From positions 496,001 through 560,000 of the forward strand of contig NZ_CP022527.1 of the NCBI RefSeq assembly GCF_002237445.1: a stretch of DNA of 64,000 nucleotides, given 5' to 3'. This document shows, in pieces, positions 47,419-57,305 of the stretch (its first letter is position 1; the number at the start of each line of letters is the position of its first letter). This DNA comes from Neisseria sp. KEM232. Lineage in GTDB: Bacteria > Pseudomonadota > Gammaproteobacteria > Burkholderiales > Neisseriaceae. The notes beneath the pieces were generated by a model. That model was not told the DNA's origin, searched no databases, and worked only from the letters and a program-made list of their open reading frames with translations. Both the position numbers and the translations under genes were made by a program.

Positions 47419-49032
47419 TTACAAATCGAATGCGGCGTTGATGAGGCGCTGCGTGTATTCGGTTTGCGGGTTGCTGAAAATCTGTTCCGACGTACCGTAT
47501 TCGACCATTTCGCCTTGGCGCATGACGATGACGTTGTTGCTGACGGCGCGCACGACGGAGAGGTCGTGGCTGATGAACATATAGGTCAGGCCGTATTTGT
47601 CTTGCAGGCCGCACAAGAGTTCGACGACTTTGACCTGCACGGAGCGGTCGAGGGCGGAGGTGGGTTCGTCCAGGAGGATGAACTTCGGCCGCAGGATGAC
47701 GGCGCGGGCGATGGCGATGCGCTGACGCTGGCCGCCGGAAAATTCGTGCGGGTAGCGGTTGAGGGCGGAGGTGGGCAGGGAAACTTCTTCGAGCACTTCC
47801 AGCACGCGTTCGATGCGCTCTTTTTTCGACAGCTGCGGCTGGTGGATGCTCAGACCTTCGCCGACGATTTCGCCGACGGTGAGGCGCGGCGAGAGTGAGC
47901 CGTAGGGATCTTGGAAGACGATTTGCCGTTCGGCTTGCAGACGGCGTGTTTCTTCTTTGGACAGGTTTTGCAAATCGCGGCCTTCGAAGGAGATTTGGCC
48001 GGTGTAGGGCAGCATCTGCATCACGGCTTTGCCGAAGGTGGATTTGCCCGAGCCGGATTCGCCGACGATGCCGAGGGTTTCGCCGCAGCGTACGCGCACG
48101 TCTATGCCTTTGACGGCGTCGAACACTTTTTTCGGTTTGCCGAAGAAGGTTTTTTCCAGCGTGAAGCGCACGCGCACGTCTTTGGCGTCGATCAGCAGGT
48201 CGGGATCGCCCTGCACGGGTTCGCGTACGCCGGTGGGAATGGCGTTGATGAGTTCGACGGTGTAGTCGTGTTTGGGTTCGGCAAAAACCTGTTTGATTTT
48301 GCCGCGTTCGACGATTTCGCCGTTACGCATGACGCAGACGGTTTCGGAGTAGTGTTCGGCCAAGCCCAAGTCGTGGGTGATGAAGATGATGGCCATGCCC
48401 ATCTGTTTTTGCAGATCGTGCAACAGGTCGAGGATTTCGGCCTGAATGGTGACGTCGAGGGCGGTGGTCGGTTCGTCGGCAATCAGGAGGTCGGGGCTGT
48501 TGATGAGCGCCATGGCAATCATGATGCGCTGGAGCTGGCCGCCGGAAAATTCGTGCGGATATTGTTTCAGACGGCGTTCGGCTTCGCGGATGCCGACGCG
48601 TTCGAGCAGTTCGAGGATGCGTTTGCGCGCTTCGGCTTTGCTCCATCCTTTGTTGTGCAGGAGCGCGGTTTCCATGAGCTGTTTGCCGATACGCATAAAG
48701 GGATTGAGCGAGGTCATCGGCTCTTGGAATATGACGCTGATGCGGCCGCCGCGCAGGTTGCGCAGGGTTTTTTCGCCGGCATCGAGGATGGATGTGCCGT
48801 CGAAGACGATGCGCGAGCCGCTGCCGTAGCGGGTGAGCTTTTCGGGCAGAAGGCGCATGATGGACATGGAGGTGACGGATTTGCCCGAGCCGGATTCGCC
48901 GACGAGGGCGAGGGTTTCGCCTTTGGCGACTTTGAAGCTGACGCCGCGCACGGCGTGGACGGTGTGGTTGTGCAGGTCGAAATAGACGTTGAGGTTTTCT
49001 ACCGTCAGCAGGTTTTCTTTGTTTTCGTTCAT
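47419..49032 (-). CDS. Dual-ATPase peptide ABC transporter subunit (OppDF fusion, YejF-like)
   Basis: A 537-residue protein with two ABC domains. The first has Walker A GESGSGKS at 45-52 and signature FSGGQLQR; the second has GESGSGKST near 323 and FSGGQRQR. Both have LxxDEPT Walker B motifs (LLIADEPTTALD and ILLDEPTSALD) and HDL switches. Fused OppD/OppF proteins such as YejF drive di- and oligopeptide import. It is the last gene of the opp operon, 25 bases after the permease gene. Confidence 0.92.
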   Translation of the reverse strand: MNENKENLLTVENLNVYFDLHNHTVHAVRGVSFKVAKGETLALVGESGSGKSVTSMSIMRLLPEKLTRYGSGSRIVFDGTSILDAGEKTLRNLRGGRISVIFQEPMTSLNPFMRIGKQLMETALLHNKGWSKAEARKRILELLERVGIREAERRLKQYPHEFSGGQLQRIMIAMALINSPDLLIADEPTTALDVTIQAEILDLLHDLQKQMGMAIIFITHDLGLAEHYSETVCVMRNGEIVERGKIKQVFAEPKHDYTVELINAIPTGVREPVQGDPDLLIDAKDVRVRFTLEKTFFGKPKKVFDAVKGIDVRVRCGETLGIVGESGSGKSTFGKAVMQMLPYTGQISFEGRDLQNLSKEETRRLQAERQIVFQDPYGSLSPRLTVGEIVGEGLSIHQPQLSKKERIERVLEVLEEVSLPTSALNRYPHEFSGGQRQRIAIARAVILRPKFILLDEPTSALDRSVQVKVVELLCGLQDKYGLTYMFISHDLSVVRAVSNNVIVMRQGEMVEYGTSEQIFSNPQTEYTQRLINAAFDL

Positions 49033-49057
49033 CGTGTGTTTCCTTTGCGGCTGCGGA

Positions 49058-49966
49058 TTATCTGTCTTTCGGGTCGAGCGCGTCGCGCAGGCCGTCGCCG
49101 ATGAAGTTGAAGCAGAAGAGGGTGGTGACGAGGAAGAAACTGGGTACGAGCAGCTGCCAGGGGGCGGTTTCGATGGTGAGCGCGCCCTCTTGCAGCATCG
49201 AGCCCCAGCTGGTCATCGGCTCCTGCACGCCCAAGCCGAGGAAGCTGAGGAAGGATTCGTACATAATCATGCCGGGCACGAGCAGGGAGGCGTACACCAT
49301 CACCACGCCCAAGACGTTGGGGATGATGTGGCGGACGACGATTTTGCGCCGCGACAGGCCGCTGACGCGGGCGGCTTCGACGAATTCTTTGTGTTTCAGG
49401 CTCAGGGTCTGGCCGCGCACGATGCGGGCGACGTCCAGCCACGACACCAGGCCGACGGCGGCGAAAATCAGGATGAGGTTGCGGCCGAAGAAGGTGGTGA
49501 GCAGGATAACGAAGAACATGAAGGGGAAGGCGTTGAGGATTTCGAGAAAACGCATCATCAGCGAGTCGATTTTGCCGCCGAAGAAGCCGGCCAGCGCGCC
49601 GTAGAGCGTGCCGATGACGACGGCAACCAGCGCACCCGACAGGCCGACGAGCAGCGAAATGCGGCCGCCGACTGCGGCGCGCGAGAGCAGGTCGCGGCCG
49701 AGGGAGTCGGTGCCGAGGAAGTGTTTGTCGGCAAAGGCGGGCGGCGAGGACATGGCGTCCCAGTCGGTGAAATCGTAGGTGTAGGGCGCGATAAGCGGCA
49801 CGAAAATGACGAACAGGGTGATCAGGACGAGTACGACGATGCTGTAAAACGCGGCTTTGTTTTTGCGGAAACGGCGCCATGCGTCCTGCCACAGGCTGCT
49901 GCCTTCGATCGGAGCGCTTGCGGCGGCCGAGGCCAAGGCTTCGGCGGTTTTTTTCTTAAATATCAT
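49058..49966 (-). CDS. oppC: Peptide ABC transporter permease (OppC-like)
   Basis: A 302-residue inner-membrane permease. It has an N-terminal extension, then AFYSIVVLVLITLFVIFVPL, the HFLGTDSLGRDLLSR OppC/DppC motif, and the EAARVSGLSRRKIVVRHIIP coupling loop that docks with the ATPase. About six helices. I start at ATG 49966; the frame extends to a TTG at 49981, which adds five residues and would remove the GAGAGA ribosome site. Partner of OppB, encoded upstream. Confidence 0.9.
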   Translation of the reverse strand: MIFKKKTAEALASAAASAPIEGSSLWQDAWRRFRKNKAAFYSIVVLVLITLFVIFVPLIAPYTYDFTDWDAMSSPPAFADKHFLGTDSLGRDLLSRAAVGGRISLLVGLSGALVAVVIGTLYGALAGFFGGKIDSLMMRFLEILNAFPFMFFVILLTTFFGRNLILIFAAVGLVSWLDVARIVRGQTLSLKHKEFVEAARVSGLSRRKIVVRHIIPNVLGVVMVYASLLVPGMIMYESFLSFLGLGVQEPMTSWGSMLQEGALTIETAPWQLLVPSFFLVTTLFCFNFIGDGLRDALDPKDR

Positions 49967-50064
49967 GTTTGTGTCTCTCAATGTCCGGCCGCGCGCGCGG
50001 GTGTTTCAGACGGCCTGACGTGCTGTGAGGCCGTCTGAAAGGGTGCGCTGTGCGGCGCGCGGTG

Positions 50065-50985
50065 TCAGTAGCGGATTTTTGGATCGATCAGGGCATAGAG
50101 GATGTCGAGAACGGCGTTGAAGAGGATGGCGAGCACGCCCACCAATATGGTCAGCCCGAGGATCATGCCGTAGTCGCGGTTGAGTGCGCCGTTGACGAAA
50201 AGCTGGCCGATGCCGGGCAGGTTGAAGATGGTTTCCACCACAATCGCGCCGGTGATGATGCCGACCAGCGCCGGGCCGAGGTAGGACACAATCGGCAGCA
50301 GGGCGGGGCGCAGCGCGTGTTTCAATACGATGGTGCGCATCGGCAGGCCTTTGGCGCGGGCGGTGCGGATAAACGGGCTGTTGAGCACTTCGATCATCGC
50401 GCCGCGCGTGATGCGGGAGATGCTCGACACGTAGCTGATGGACAGCGCGGCCACGGGCAGAATCAGGTTGGGCAGCGCGCCGTCGTTCCAGCCGCCTGCG
50501 GGCAGCCATTGCAGGATAACGGCGAAAATCAGCACCAGAATCGGCGCTTTGACAAAGCTGGGCACGACCACGCCGGTCATCGCCAGCGTCATCAGGGTGT
50601 AGTCCGCCCAAGTGTTCTGTTTGAGCGCGGCGACGATGCCCAAAAGCATGCCGAGCACGGCGGCGATAACGAAGGAGTAGAGGCCGATTTCCAGCGACAC
50701 GGGCAGCGCCTGCGCCAAAAGCTCGTTGACGGAGAAGTCTTTGTATTTGAACGAGGGGCCGAGATCGCCCTGCGCCAGCTGCTTCACATAGTGGAAGTAT
50801 TGCAAATACATCGGGTCGTTGAGGTGGTATTTGGCTTCGATGTTGGCCAGTACGGCGGGCGGCAGGTTGCGTTCGCCCGTGAAGGGGCTGCCCGGCGCGA
50901 GGCGCATCAGGAAGAAGGATACGGTAATCAGCACCAGCATGGTGGGGATGGCGGCCAATATCCGTTTGATGATGAATTTCAGCAT
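50065..50985 (-). CDS. oppB: Peptide ABC transporter permease (OppB-like)
   Basis: A 306-residue permease: MLKFIIKRILAAIPTMLVLI, then VSFFLMRLAPGSPF, a large periplasmic loop, and the coupling loop with RTARAKGLPMRTIVLKHALR. It ends VLDILYALIDPKIRY, typical for OppB/DppB. Works with OppC and the ATPase to import peptides delivered by the lipoprotein encoded at 53051. A DUS hairpin lies between it and oppC. Confidence 0.92.
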   Translation of the reverse strand: MLKFIIKRILAAIPTMLVLITVSFFLMRLAPGSPFTGERNLPPAVLANIEAKYHLNDPMYLQYFHYVKQLAQGDLGPSFKYKDFSVNELLAQALPVSLEIGLYSFVIAAVLGMLLGIVAALKQNTWADYTLMTLAMTGVVVPSFVKAPILVLIFAVILQWLPAGGWNDGALPNLILPVAALSISYVSSISRITRGAMIEVLNSPFIRTARAKGLPMRTIVLKHALRPALLPIVSYLGPALVGIITGAIVVETIFNLPGIGQLFVNGALNRDYGMILGLTILVGVLAILFNAVLDILYALIDPKIRY

Positions 50986-51159
50986 AATCGGGTCGGTTTC
51001 CGACGGCTTGCGCCGTCTTGCTCTGCCGTGCTGCCGCGTTTGTGAGGCCGTCTGAAAGCGGGGTTTCGACGAAGGGAAAACGGCGGGGCAGGGCAGGGGT
51101 TGGTCGGAAGGGGCCGTCTGAAAAGCGCTTTCGGTTTCAGACGGCCTGTGCGGCGGCGC

Positions 51160-52962
51160 TTATCCGCGCGTCAGCGGCTCGGTGCGTTCGATGAGCCAGC
51201 CTTTGGCCGCGCCTTCGGTTAAGGGGGCAAGGCGGCTGCGGACTTGGGCGTGGTAGTCGTTGACCCAGCGGATTTCCTCGTCGCTCATCAGTTCGGGCAG
51301 CATCAGGCGCGTGTCGATCGGGCAGAGGGTGAGTGTTTCGAAATACAGGAATTTGCCGAACTCGGTTTCTGCGGGGTGTTCTACCGGCATATTGGCGGCG
51401 AGGTTTTCGATGCGGATGCCCCATTTGCCCGGGCGGTAAAGGCCGGGTTCGATAGAGGTAACCATGCCTTTTTTCATGGCGTGGTTGGGATTGGGCACGG
51501 CGGCGCAGGCAATCAGCTGCGGGCCTTCGTGCACATTGAGGAAATAGCCCACGCCGTGTCCCGTGCCGTGGCCGTAGTCGCATTGCGCCTGCCACAGCGG
51601 TTTGCGGCAGACAGCGTCAATCATCGGCCCGGCGATGTTTTCGGGGAACACGGTTTCGTCCAGCGCGATGTGCGCTTTCAACACCAGCGTGTAGTCGCGT
51701 TTTTGCGCTTCAGACGGCCTGCCCACGGGTACGACACGGGTAATGTCGGTAGTACCGCCCCAGTATTGGCCGCCCGAATCGATCAGCAGCATACCGTCGC
51801 CTTCGATGACGCTGTGGCTCTCTTGCGTTGCGCTGTAATGCGCCATCGCCGCGTTGGCGTTGAAACCGGCAATCGTGCCGAAACTGGGCGAGATAAATCC
51901 CGGACGTTGGCTGCGGTGTTTCAGCAGCATGGTATCGACATCGACTTCGGTAACGCGCTCGCCGGCGGCCAGCTTCTGCTCAAACTCGGCAAAAAAGCCG
52001 CACAAGGCTGCGCCGTCCTGTGCCATCGCTTCGCGGATATGGGCGATGTCGGCATCGGATTTCATCGATTTAAACAGCGTGCTGGGGTTGATGTTTTCAA
52101 TCAGGTTTACCGACTTGGACAGCTTGGCCAGCGTGCTGACGGCGGTTTTGCCCGGCTCGACCAGCAGGCTGCCCTGCAAGGCGGCCAGCGCGGCGGCGGC
52201 TTCGGCATAAGCGCGCGCTTCGATACCGGCGGCTTTGAGCGCGGCGGCGGAATCGGCGTTGAAGCGGCTGTGGTCGGCAAACAATACGGCCGTGTCCGCA
52301 CCAATCAGCAGGAAAGACAGAAATACGGGGTTGTAGGGTACGTCGTTGCCGCGCAGGTTGGTAATCCACGCGATGTCGTCGAGCGAAGAAACCAGATGGT
52401 AATCCGCGCCCTGCTCTTTCATGGCGGCGCGCACGCGGGCGAGTTTTTCCGCCGCGCTTTCGGATACATAATCGGGATGGTGGATGTAAACGGTTTCAGA
52501 CGGCATGGCCGGGCGGTTTGCCCATACTTCGTCCAACAAAGTTTCAGGATGGGCAACGCGGATGTTTTTCGCCGCGAGCGCCTGCTCCAGCGCACGTTTG
52601 CCGGTAAGCGACAGCATATCGGCGGGCACGCCTACGGTTGCGCCCTCGGGCAGGTTGGCGGCCAGCCATTCGGTGTAGGGGGCGACTTGGCCGCTTTTTT
52701 GCAAACCGATGCCGGTGCCGGCAAGCTGGTGTTCGGCCTGCTCCCAATAGCGGCTGTCCACCCACACGCCGGCATCGTCGGCAGTTACGGCCAGTGTGCC
52801 CACCGAGCCGGTAAAGCCCGACAAATCGCGCCGCGCCTGCCAGTGTTCGGGTAGGTATTCGGAAAGGTGCGGGTCGGCGGAAGGAATGACGAAAGCGTCC
52901 AAACCGTGTTTTTTCATGGCTTGGCGAAGCGCGGCCAAGTTTTCTCGAGGTGTTGCAGTCAT
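51160..52962 (-). CDS. Xaa-Pro aminopeptidase (aminopeptidase P, M24B family)
   Basis: A 600-residue metallopeptidase of the long, XPNPEP1-like type. Two creatinase-like N-terminal domains (FVIPSADPHLSEYLPEHWQA) precede the pita-bread catalytic domain. The metal-binding residues are visible in LIDSGGQYWGGTTDITRVV (two Asp), GHGTGHGVG (His), SIEPGLY (Glu) and the late RIENLA (Glu). It frees the N-terminal residue before a proline. No signal peptide, so it is cytoplasmic and would act on imported peptides. It sits between oppA and oppB in one leftward operon. Confidence 0.92.
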   Translation of the reverse strand: MTATPRENLAALRQAMKKHGLDAFVIPSADPHLSEYLPEHWQARRDLSGFTGSVGTLAVTADDAGVWVDSRYWEQAEHQLAGTGIGLQKSGQVAPYTEWLAANLPEGATVGVPADMLSLTGKRALEQALAAKNIRVAHPETLLDEVWANRPAMPSETVYIHHPDYVSESAAEKLARVRAAMKEQGADYHLVSSLDDIAWITNLRGNDVPYNPVFLSFLLIGADTAVLFADHSRFNADSAAALKAAGIEARAYAEAAAALAALQGSLLVEPGKTAVSTLAKLSKSVNLIENINPSTLFKSMKSDADIAHIREAMAQDGAALCGFFAEFEQKLAAGERVTEVDVDTMLLKHRSQRPGFISPSFGTIAGFNANAAMAHYSATQESHSVIEGDGMLLIDSGGQYWGGTTDITRVVPVGRPSEAQKRDYTLVLKAHIALDETVFPENIAGPMIDAVCRKPLWQAQCDYGHGTGHGVGYFLNVHEGPQLIACAAVPNPNHAMKKGMVTSIEPGLYRPGKWGIRIENLAANMPVEHPAETEFGKFLYFETLTLCPIDTRLMLPELMSDEEIRWVNDYHAQVRSRLAPLTEGAAKGWLIERTEPLTRG

Positions 52963-53050
52963 GTTTTGCTCCTAGCGGATTCTGTGTGTTTTTCAGACGG
53001 CCTTTTTCAGACGGCCTCCGTGCTGCATGAGGCCGTCTGAAAAGGGCTTG

Positions 53051-54670
53051 TTATTTTTTCGGCGCGATCGACCAGTGTTTGACGGTGTAGTTGCGCAGCG
53101 GGTCGTGGGTGGAGAAGCCTTCGATGTCGGGTTTCACCAGTTGGACGGCTACCTGGTGGTAGAGCGGGATGAAGACGGAATCGCGTTGCAGCATCGCTTC
53201 GGCCTCCGTGTAGAGTTTCGCACGCTCTTCGGGCGTGGCGCCTGCGGCCAGTGTGGCGTCGAGCGTTTGGTCGAAGACGGGGTTGTGGTAGAAGAAACGG
53301 TTGTTCGGGCTGTTGGAGCGGAAGGTGTTGAGCATGCCCGAAGGTTCGTTGTAGTCGGAACACCAGCCAGCGAGCGCGATGGCGAAATTGCCCGACTGGC
53401 GCGTGTCCAGATAGGTTTTCCATTCCTGGTTGATCAGGTTGGGCTGGATGAAGGGTACGGCGGTTTTCCAGATGGATTGCAGCGCGGTAATCTGCTTGCG
53501 CGAGGTTTCGTTGGTGCTGTAGAGCACTTCGAAGGTCAGCGGGTTGGACTCGTTGAAGCCCGCTTCGTTCAGCAGGCGCATGGCTTCGGCGGTTTTTTTC
53601 TCTTTGCTCCAATCCTTCCAGTCGGGCGCGGTTTGGGTGATGCCCTGCATTTCGGGCGGGGTGAGCTGGAAGGCGGGCACGTCGCCCCTGCCGCTGACTT
53701 TGGTAACGATGGTGCGGTCGGCGAGCATATTGAGCGCGCGGCGCACTTTCGGGTTGTCGAAAGGGAAGGCTTTGTTGTTCGGTTCGAGATAGAAGGTGCA
53801 CAAGATGGTGGTTCTGCGCACCTGGCCGGGGAATTCCTTGTCGGCGGTTTTGATCTGGTCGGACGGAATGCCGTAGGTCACGTCGGCTTCGCCTGCGCGG
53901 TAGCGGTTGAATTCGTTGGGCGCGGGCAGGAACATGACTTCGGGTACGGACACGGAGGCTTTGTCGTAATAGGCGGGATTTTTTTCCAGCAGGATGTGGC
54001 TGTTGACGCGCCATTCTTTCAGTTTGTATGCGCCGCTGACGACATAGTTTTCCGGCTGCGTCCATTTGTCGCCGTATTTTTCCACCGTGGCTTTGTGCAC
54101 GGGGTAGATCCACGGCTGGACGAGCATGTCGGGGAAGTAGGGCACGGGCATGCTGAGGGTGAATTGCAGGGTTTTTTTGTCGAGGGCGCGGATACCGAGC
54201 GCTTCGGGCTTGGCTTTGCCGGTGAGCACTTCTTCGGCGTTGATGACTTTGCCGTCGGCCAGGTAGCCGGCATAGGGCGCGCCGGTTTCGGGGTCGGCGA
54301 GACGGCGCAGGCTGTAAACGAAATCTTCGGCGGTGATCGGGTCGCCGTTTGACCATTTCGCGTCGCGCAGGTGGAAGGTCCAGACTTTGTCGCCGTCGCT
54401 TTCCCATTTTTCCGCCAGCGCGGGAACGGTTTTGCCTTCGCCGTCGGTGCCGACGAGGCCGTCCATCATCTGGCGGATAATGGCGCCTGCGGCCGAATCG
54501 CCGCTTTTTTGCGGATCGAGGGTGCCGGGTTCGACGCTGTTGCCGATAACGATGCGGTTGTAGTTGCTGCGTTTGAAGGGCTTGGCAACGGGTTCGCTGC
54601 CGCCGCAGGCCGCCAGCGCGAGGCAGGCGGCCAGGCAGGCGGCGGGGAGGGTTTTGGAGGTGGGGTTCAT
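53051..54670 (-). CDS. oppA: Peptide-binding lipoprotein of the ABC transporter (OppA-like)
   Basis: A 539-residue solute-binding protein (SBP family 5). The signal peptide ends in a lipobox with Cys22 (LALAACGGS), so it is lipid-anchored to the inner membrane face. Family motifs include RIVIGNSVEPGTLDPQKSG and, in the middle, WSNGDPITAEDFVYSLRRLA. It binds oligopeptides and hands them to OppBC. A GAGGAG ribosome site precedes ATG 54670. First gene of the operon; promoter at 54866-54838. Confidence 0.93.
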   Translation of the reverse strand: MNPTSKTLPAACLAACLALAACGGSEPVAKPFKRSNYNRIVIGNSVEPGTLDPQKSGDSAAGAIIRQMMDGLVGTDGEGKTVPALAEKWESDGDKVWTFHLRDAKWSNGDPITAEDFVYSLRRLADPETGAPYAGYLADGKVINAEEVLTGKAKPEALGIRALDKKTLQFTLSMPVPYFPDMLVQPWIYPVHKATVEKYGDKWTQPENYVVSGAYKLKEWRVNSHILLEKNPAYYDKASVSVPEVMFLPAPNEFNRYRAGEADVTYGIPSDQIKTADKEFPGQVRRTTILCTFYLEPNNKAFPFDNPKVRRALNMLADRTIVTKVSGRGDVPAFQLTPPEMQGITQTAPDWKDWSKEKKTAEAMRLLNEAGFNESNPLTFEVLYSTNETSRKQITALQSIWKTAVPFIQPNLINQEWKTYLDTRQSGNFAIALAGWCSDYNEPSGMLNTFRSNSPNNRFFYHNPVFDQTLDATLAAGATPEERAKLYTEAEAMLQRDSVFIPLYHQVAVQLVKPDIEGFSTHDPLRNYTVKHWSIAPKK

Positions 54671-54837
54671 GAAACGGGTGCTCCTCTTGTCGGTTTTCTT
54701 TTTCTGTCGCCCGCGCCGTGCGCACAGCCTTTTCGGCGGTGCAGGCGGCGGGACGTATCGTCCGGCAGGCGGCGCAATCGGACACAAAACGCACGCGGGA
54801 GGGGTGTTTTTCGTGCCGCTGTTGCGCGGGGCTGCAA

Positions 54838-54866
54838 AATGTATAAAGTTTTGTGCGCATTGTCAA
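54838..54866 (-). promoter_or_regulatory. Sigma-70 promoter for the opp operon
   Basis: On the minus strand TTGACA (54866-54861), 17 bases, then TACATT (54843-54838); TATACA overlaps at 54845-54840 with 15-base spacing. It lies about 170 bases before oppA, leaving a long leader. The rest of this 316-base gap holds the greB upstream region, with TAAAAT at 54951-54956 as a possible greB -10. Confidence 0.75.
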
Positions 54867-54986
54867 ACAATATTATCGGACTTTAAGTTGTGTAAAGGAG
54901 TGGTGTGGCGGCGGCGCTTTGCCGGCAGCGTGCGCGGCGCGGTCTTTTGTTAAAATCGCGCTTTTTTCAGACGGCCTACCCGAGTC

Positions 54987-55475
54987 ATGAGCGACACTCC
55001 GAACTACATCACGCCCGCAGGCTGGCAGAGCCTGAAAGACGAGCTTTATCATTTGGTGAACAAAGAGCGCCCCGAAATCGTGCAGGTGGTGAACTGGGCG
55101 GCTTCCAACGGCGACCGCAGCGAAAACGGCGACTATCTCTACGGCAAACGGCGGATGCGCGAAATCGACCGCCGCATCCGTTTCCTCACCAAGCGGCTGG
55201 AAGCGGCGCAGGTGGTCGATCCCGAAACTCGCGAGCCGACCGATCAGGTGTTTTTCGGCGCAACCGTCACCCTGCTGCGCGGCAGCGGGGCGGAGCAGAC
55301 GGTGAGCATCGTCGGCATCGACGAAACCGATACGGCGCTGGGCAAAATTTCGTGGATTTCGCCGCTGGCGCGCAGCCTGATTAAGGCGCGCGAGGGCGAC
55401 GAGGTGCTGCTGCACACGCCCGAGGGCAGGGAGCGGATCGAGATTCTCGAAGTGGCTTATGTGAAGATAGACTGA
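54987..55475 (+). CDS. greB: Transcription elongation factor GreB
   Basis: A 162-residue Gre factor. The N-terminal coiled coil carries the acidic tip in NGDRSENGDYLYGK, which reaches into the polymerase channel to trigger cleavage of backtracked RNA. FLTKRLEAAQVVDP and the late ALGKISWISPLARSLIKARE are GreB hallmarks. An uptake sequence lies just before ATG 54987, and a DUS terminator follows. Divergent from the opp operon. Confidence 0.93.
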   Translation: MSDTPNYITPAGWQSLKDELYHLVNKERPEIVQVVNWAASNGDRSENGDYLYGKRRMREIDRRIRFLTKRLEAAQVVDPETREPTDQVFFGATVTLLRGSGAEQTVSIVGIDETDTALGKISWISPLARSLIKAREGDEVLLHTPEGRERIEILEVAYVKID

Positions 55476-55507
55476 GCCCGCCGCTTTTTCATTCCGTTGA
55501 AACTCCG

Positions 55508-55550
55508 TTTTCAGACGGCCTCCGAGTATGCGGGAGGCCGTCTGAAAAAC
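55508..55550. terminator. DUS terminator after greB
   Basis: GTTTTCAGACGGCCTCC (55507-55523) opposed to GGAGGCCGTCTGAAAAAC (55533-55550), a stem of about 16 bp that ends greB transcription. Confidence 0.8.
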
Positions 55551-55608
55551 GTTCGGGCGCGTGAAAACCCGTTTTGCTTAGCACAAACTACGCCTTTCTT
55601 TGCAATTA

Positions 55609-55638
55609 TTGACAAAAAATAGCCAAGTCAAGTATAAC
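55609..55638 (+). promoter_or_regulatory. Sigma-70 promoter for putP
   Basis: TTGACA (55609-55614), 18 bases, TATAAC (55633-55638). The putP start is about 79 bases further on. Confidence 0.8.
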
Positions 55639-55716
55639 GGCGGCGCATCCGCGCGGCGCCGCCGCAGCTGCGGATCCGACCTAAAAAAGAAAAACCTTGA
55701 AGAAAGAGTAGAGCTT

Positions 55717-57243
55717 ATGAATCCCATGTATGTCACCTTCGCCATCTATCTGGTGGCGGTTCTCCTGATCGGCCTGGCCGCATATTTCTCCACCCGCAAT
55801 TTCGACGACTACATTCTCGGCGGCCGCAGTCTCGGCCCCTTCGTTACCGCCATGTCGGCGGGCGCGTCCGATATGTCGGGCTGGCTTTTGATGGGTCTGC
55901 CCGGCGCGATTTATCTGAGCGGCCTGAGCGAAGCCTGGATCGCCATCGGCTTAACCGTCGGCGCTTATTTCAACTGGCTGTTGGTGGCCGGCCGCCTGCG
56001 CGTGCACACCGAGCATGCCAACAACGCGCTGACGCTGCCGGACTATTTCTTCCACCGCTTCGGCGCCGGCGGCCATCTGATGAAGGTGGTTTCCGCGATT
56101 ATCATTCTGTTTTTCTTCACCATTTACTGCGCTTCGGGCATCGTGGCGGGGGCAACTCTGTTCCAGAGCCTGTTTGAAGGCATGACTTACAACCAGGCCA
56201 TGTGGCTGGGTGCGGGCGCAACCATCGTCTATACCTTCCTCGGCGGCTTTTTGGCCGTGAGCTGGACGGACACCCTGCAGGCTTCGCTGATGATTTTCGC
56301 CCTGATTCTGACGCCGGTGATGGTGTATCTGGGCTTGGGCGGCGCCGAGCAGATGTCCGCCGCCATCCAGGGCGTGGCCGCCGAAACCGGCAAACAATAC
56401 GGCAGCCTGCTGGCCGGTACGACTTTTGTCGGCATCGTTTCCACCGCCGCCTGGGGCTTGGGCTATTTCGGCCAGCCGCACATTCTGGCGCGCTTTATGG
56501 CGGCCGAAAGCGCCAAATCGCTGGTATCCGCCCGCCGCATCGGCATGACCTGGATGATTCTGTGTTTGGGCGGCGCGGTGGCCGTCGGCTATTTCGGCAT
56601 CGCCCACTTTGCCGCCAACCCGGTCGACGTTGCCGCAATGAAAGGCAACCACGAGCGCGTGTTTATCGCCCTGTCCACCCTGCTGTTTAATCCGTGGATT
56701 GCCGGCGTGATTCTGAGCGCGATTCTGGCGGCGGTGATGTCCACCCTGTCCTGCCAGCTTTTGGTATGCTCCAGCGCGATTACCGAAGACTTCTACAAAG
56801 GCTTTCTGCGTAAAAACGCGCCGCAGGCCGAGCTGGTGTGGGTCGGCCGTCTGATGGTGTTGGCGATTGCCGTGATTTCCATCCTGATTGCCGCTGACCC
56901 GAACAGCAAAGTGCTGGGGCTGGTGTCCTACGCTTGGGCAGGTTTCGGCGGCGCATTCGGACCCGTCGTCATTCTGTCGGTGTTTTGGAAACGCATTACC
57001 GCATCGGGCGCGCTGGCGGGCATGGTGGCCGGTGCTGTGACCGTGGTGATGTGGGCGGAGTATGTGAAAAAACCCGCCATCGCCGCAGGCCAAAACGGCT
57101 GGCTCACCGTGTACGAAATCGTCCCCGGCTTTATCGCCTGCGCCCTAGTTGCCGTGCTGGTGTCGCTGATCGGCAAGGCTCCGTCGCAGGAGGTGCAGGA
57201 GCGCTTTGAAAAGGCCGACGCCGACTACCGCGCCAGCCGCTGA
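55717..57243 (+). CDS. putP: Sodium/proline symporter PutP
   Basis: A 508-residue member of the sodium:solute symporter family with about 13 helices. PutP hallmarks are visible: FDDYILGGRSLGPFVTAMSA, then GASDMSGWLLMGLPGAIYL, and WGLGYFGQPHILARFMA. These are the sodium- and proline-binding regions. ATG 55717 is preceded by AGAAAGAG and gives a normal N-terminus; an upstream in-frame codon would add about 39 residues of non-family sequence. Followed by a DUS terminator and then putA. Confidence 0.93.
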   Translation: MNPMYVTFAIYLVAVLLIGLAAYFSTRNFDDYILGGRSLGPFVTAMSAGASDMSGWLLMGLPGAIYLSGLSEAWIAIGLTVGAYFNWLLVAGRLRVHTEHANNALTLPDYFFHRFGAGGHLMKVVSAIIILFFFTIYCASGIVAGATLFQSLFEGMTYNQAMWLGAGATIVYTFLGGFLAVSWTDTLQASLMIFALILTPVMVYLGLGGAEQMSAAIQGVAAETGKQYGSLLAGTTFVGIVSTAAWGLGYFGQPHILARFMAAESAKSLVSARRIGMTWMILCLGGAVAVGYFGIAHFAANPVDVAAMKGNHERVFIALSTLLFNPWIAGVILSAILAAVMSTLSCQLLVCSSAITEDFYKGFLRKNAPQAELVWVGRLMVLAIAVISILIAADPNSKVLGLVSYAWAGFGGAFGPVVILSVFWKRITASGALAGMVAGAVTVVMWAEYVKKPAIAAGQNGWLTVYEIVPGFIACALVAVLVSLIGKAPSQEVQERFEKADADYRASR

Positions 57244-57269
57244 CCCCCGTTTCCGGCTCTGCCTATCCC

Positions 57270-57305
57270 TTTTCAGACGGCCTCCTGCTGAGGCCGTCTG
57301 AAAAG
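57270..57305. terminator. DUS terminator between putP and putA
   Basis: CTTTTCAGACGGCCT (57270-57284) and AGGCCGTCTGAAAAG (57291-57305), 15-bp stem with a six-base loop. It implies that putA can be transcribed on its own. Confidence 0.8.

Noticed and set aside
49029..51045. Several long frames overlapping the oppB/oppC genes in other frames and strands
   Set aside because: Low-complexity Arg- or Gly-rich products without domains; the permease frames carry the expected helices and coupling loops.
51244..52854. 536-codon plus-strand frame opposite the Xaa-Pro aminopeptidase
   Set aside because: Antisense shadow of a gene with clear catalytic motifs; long open antisense frames are common in this codon bias.
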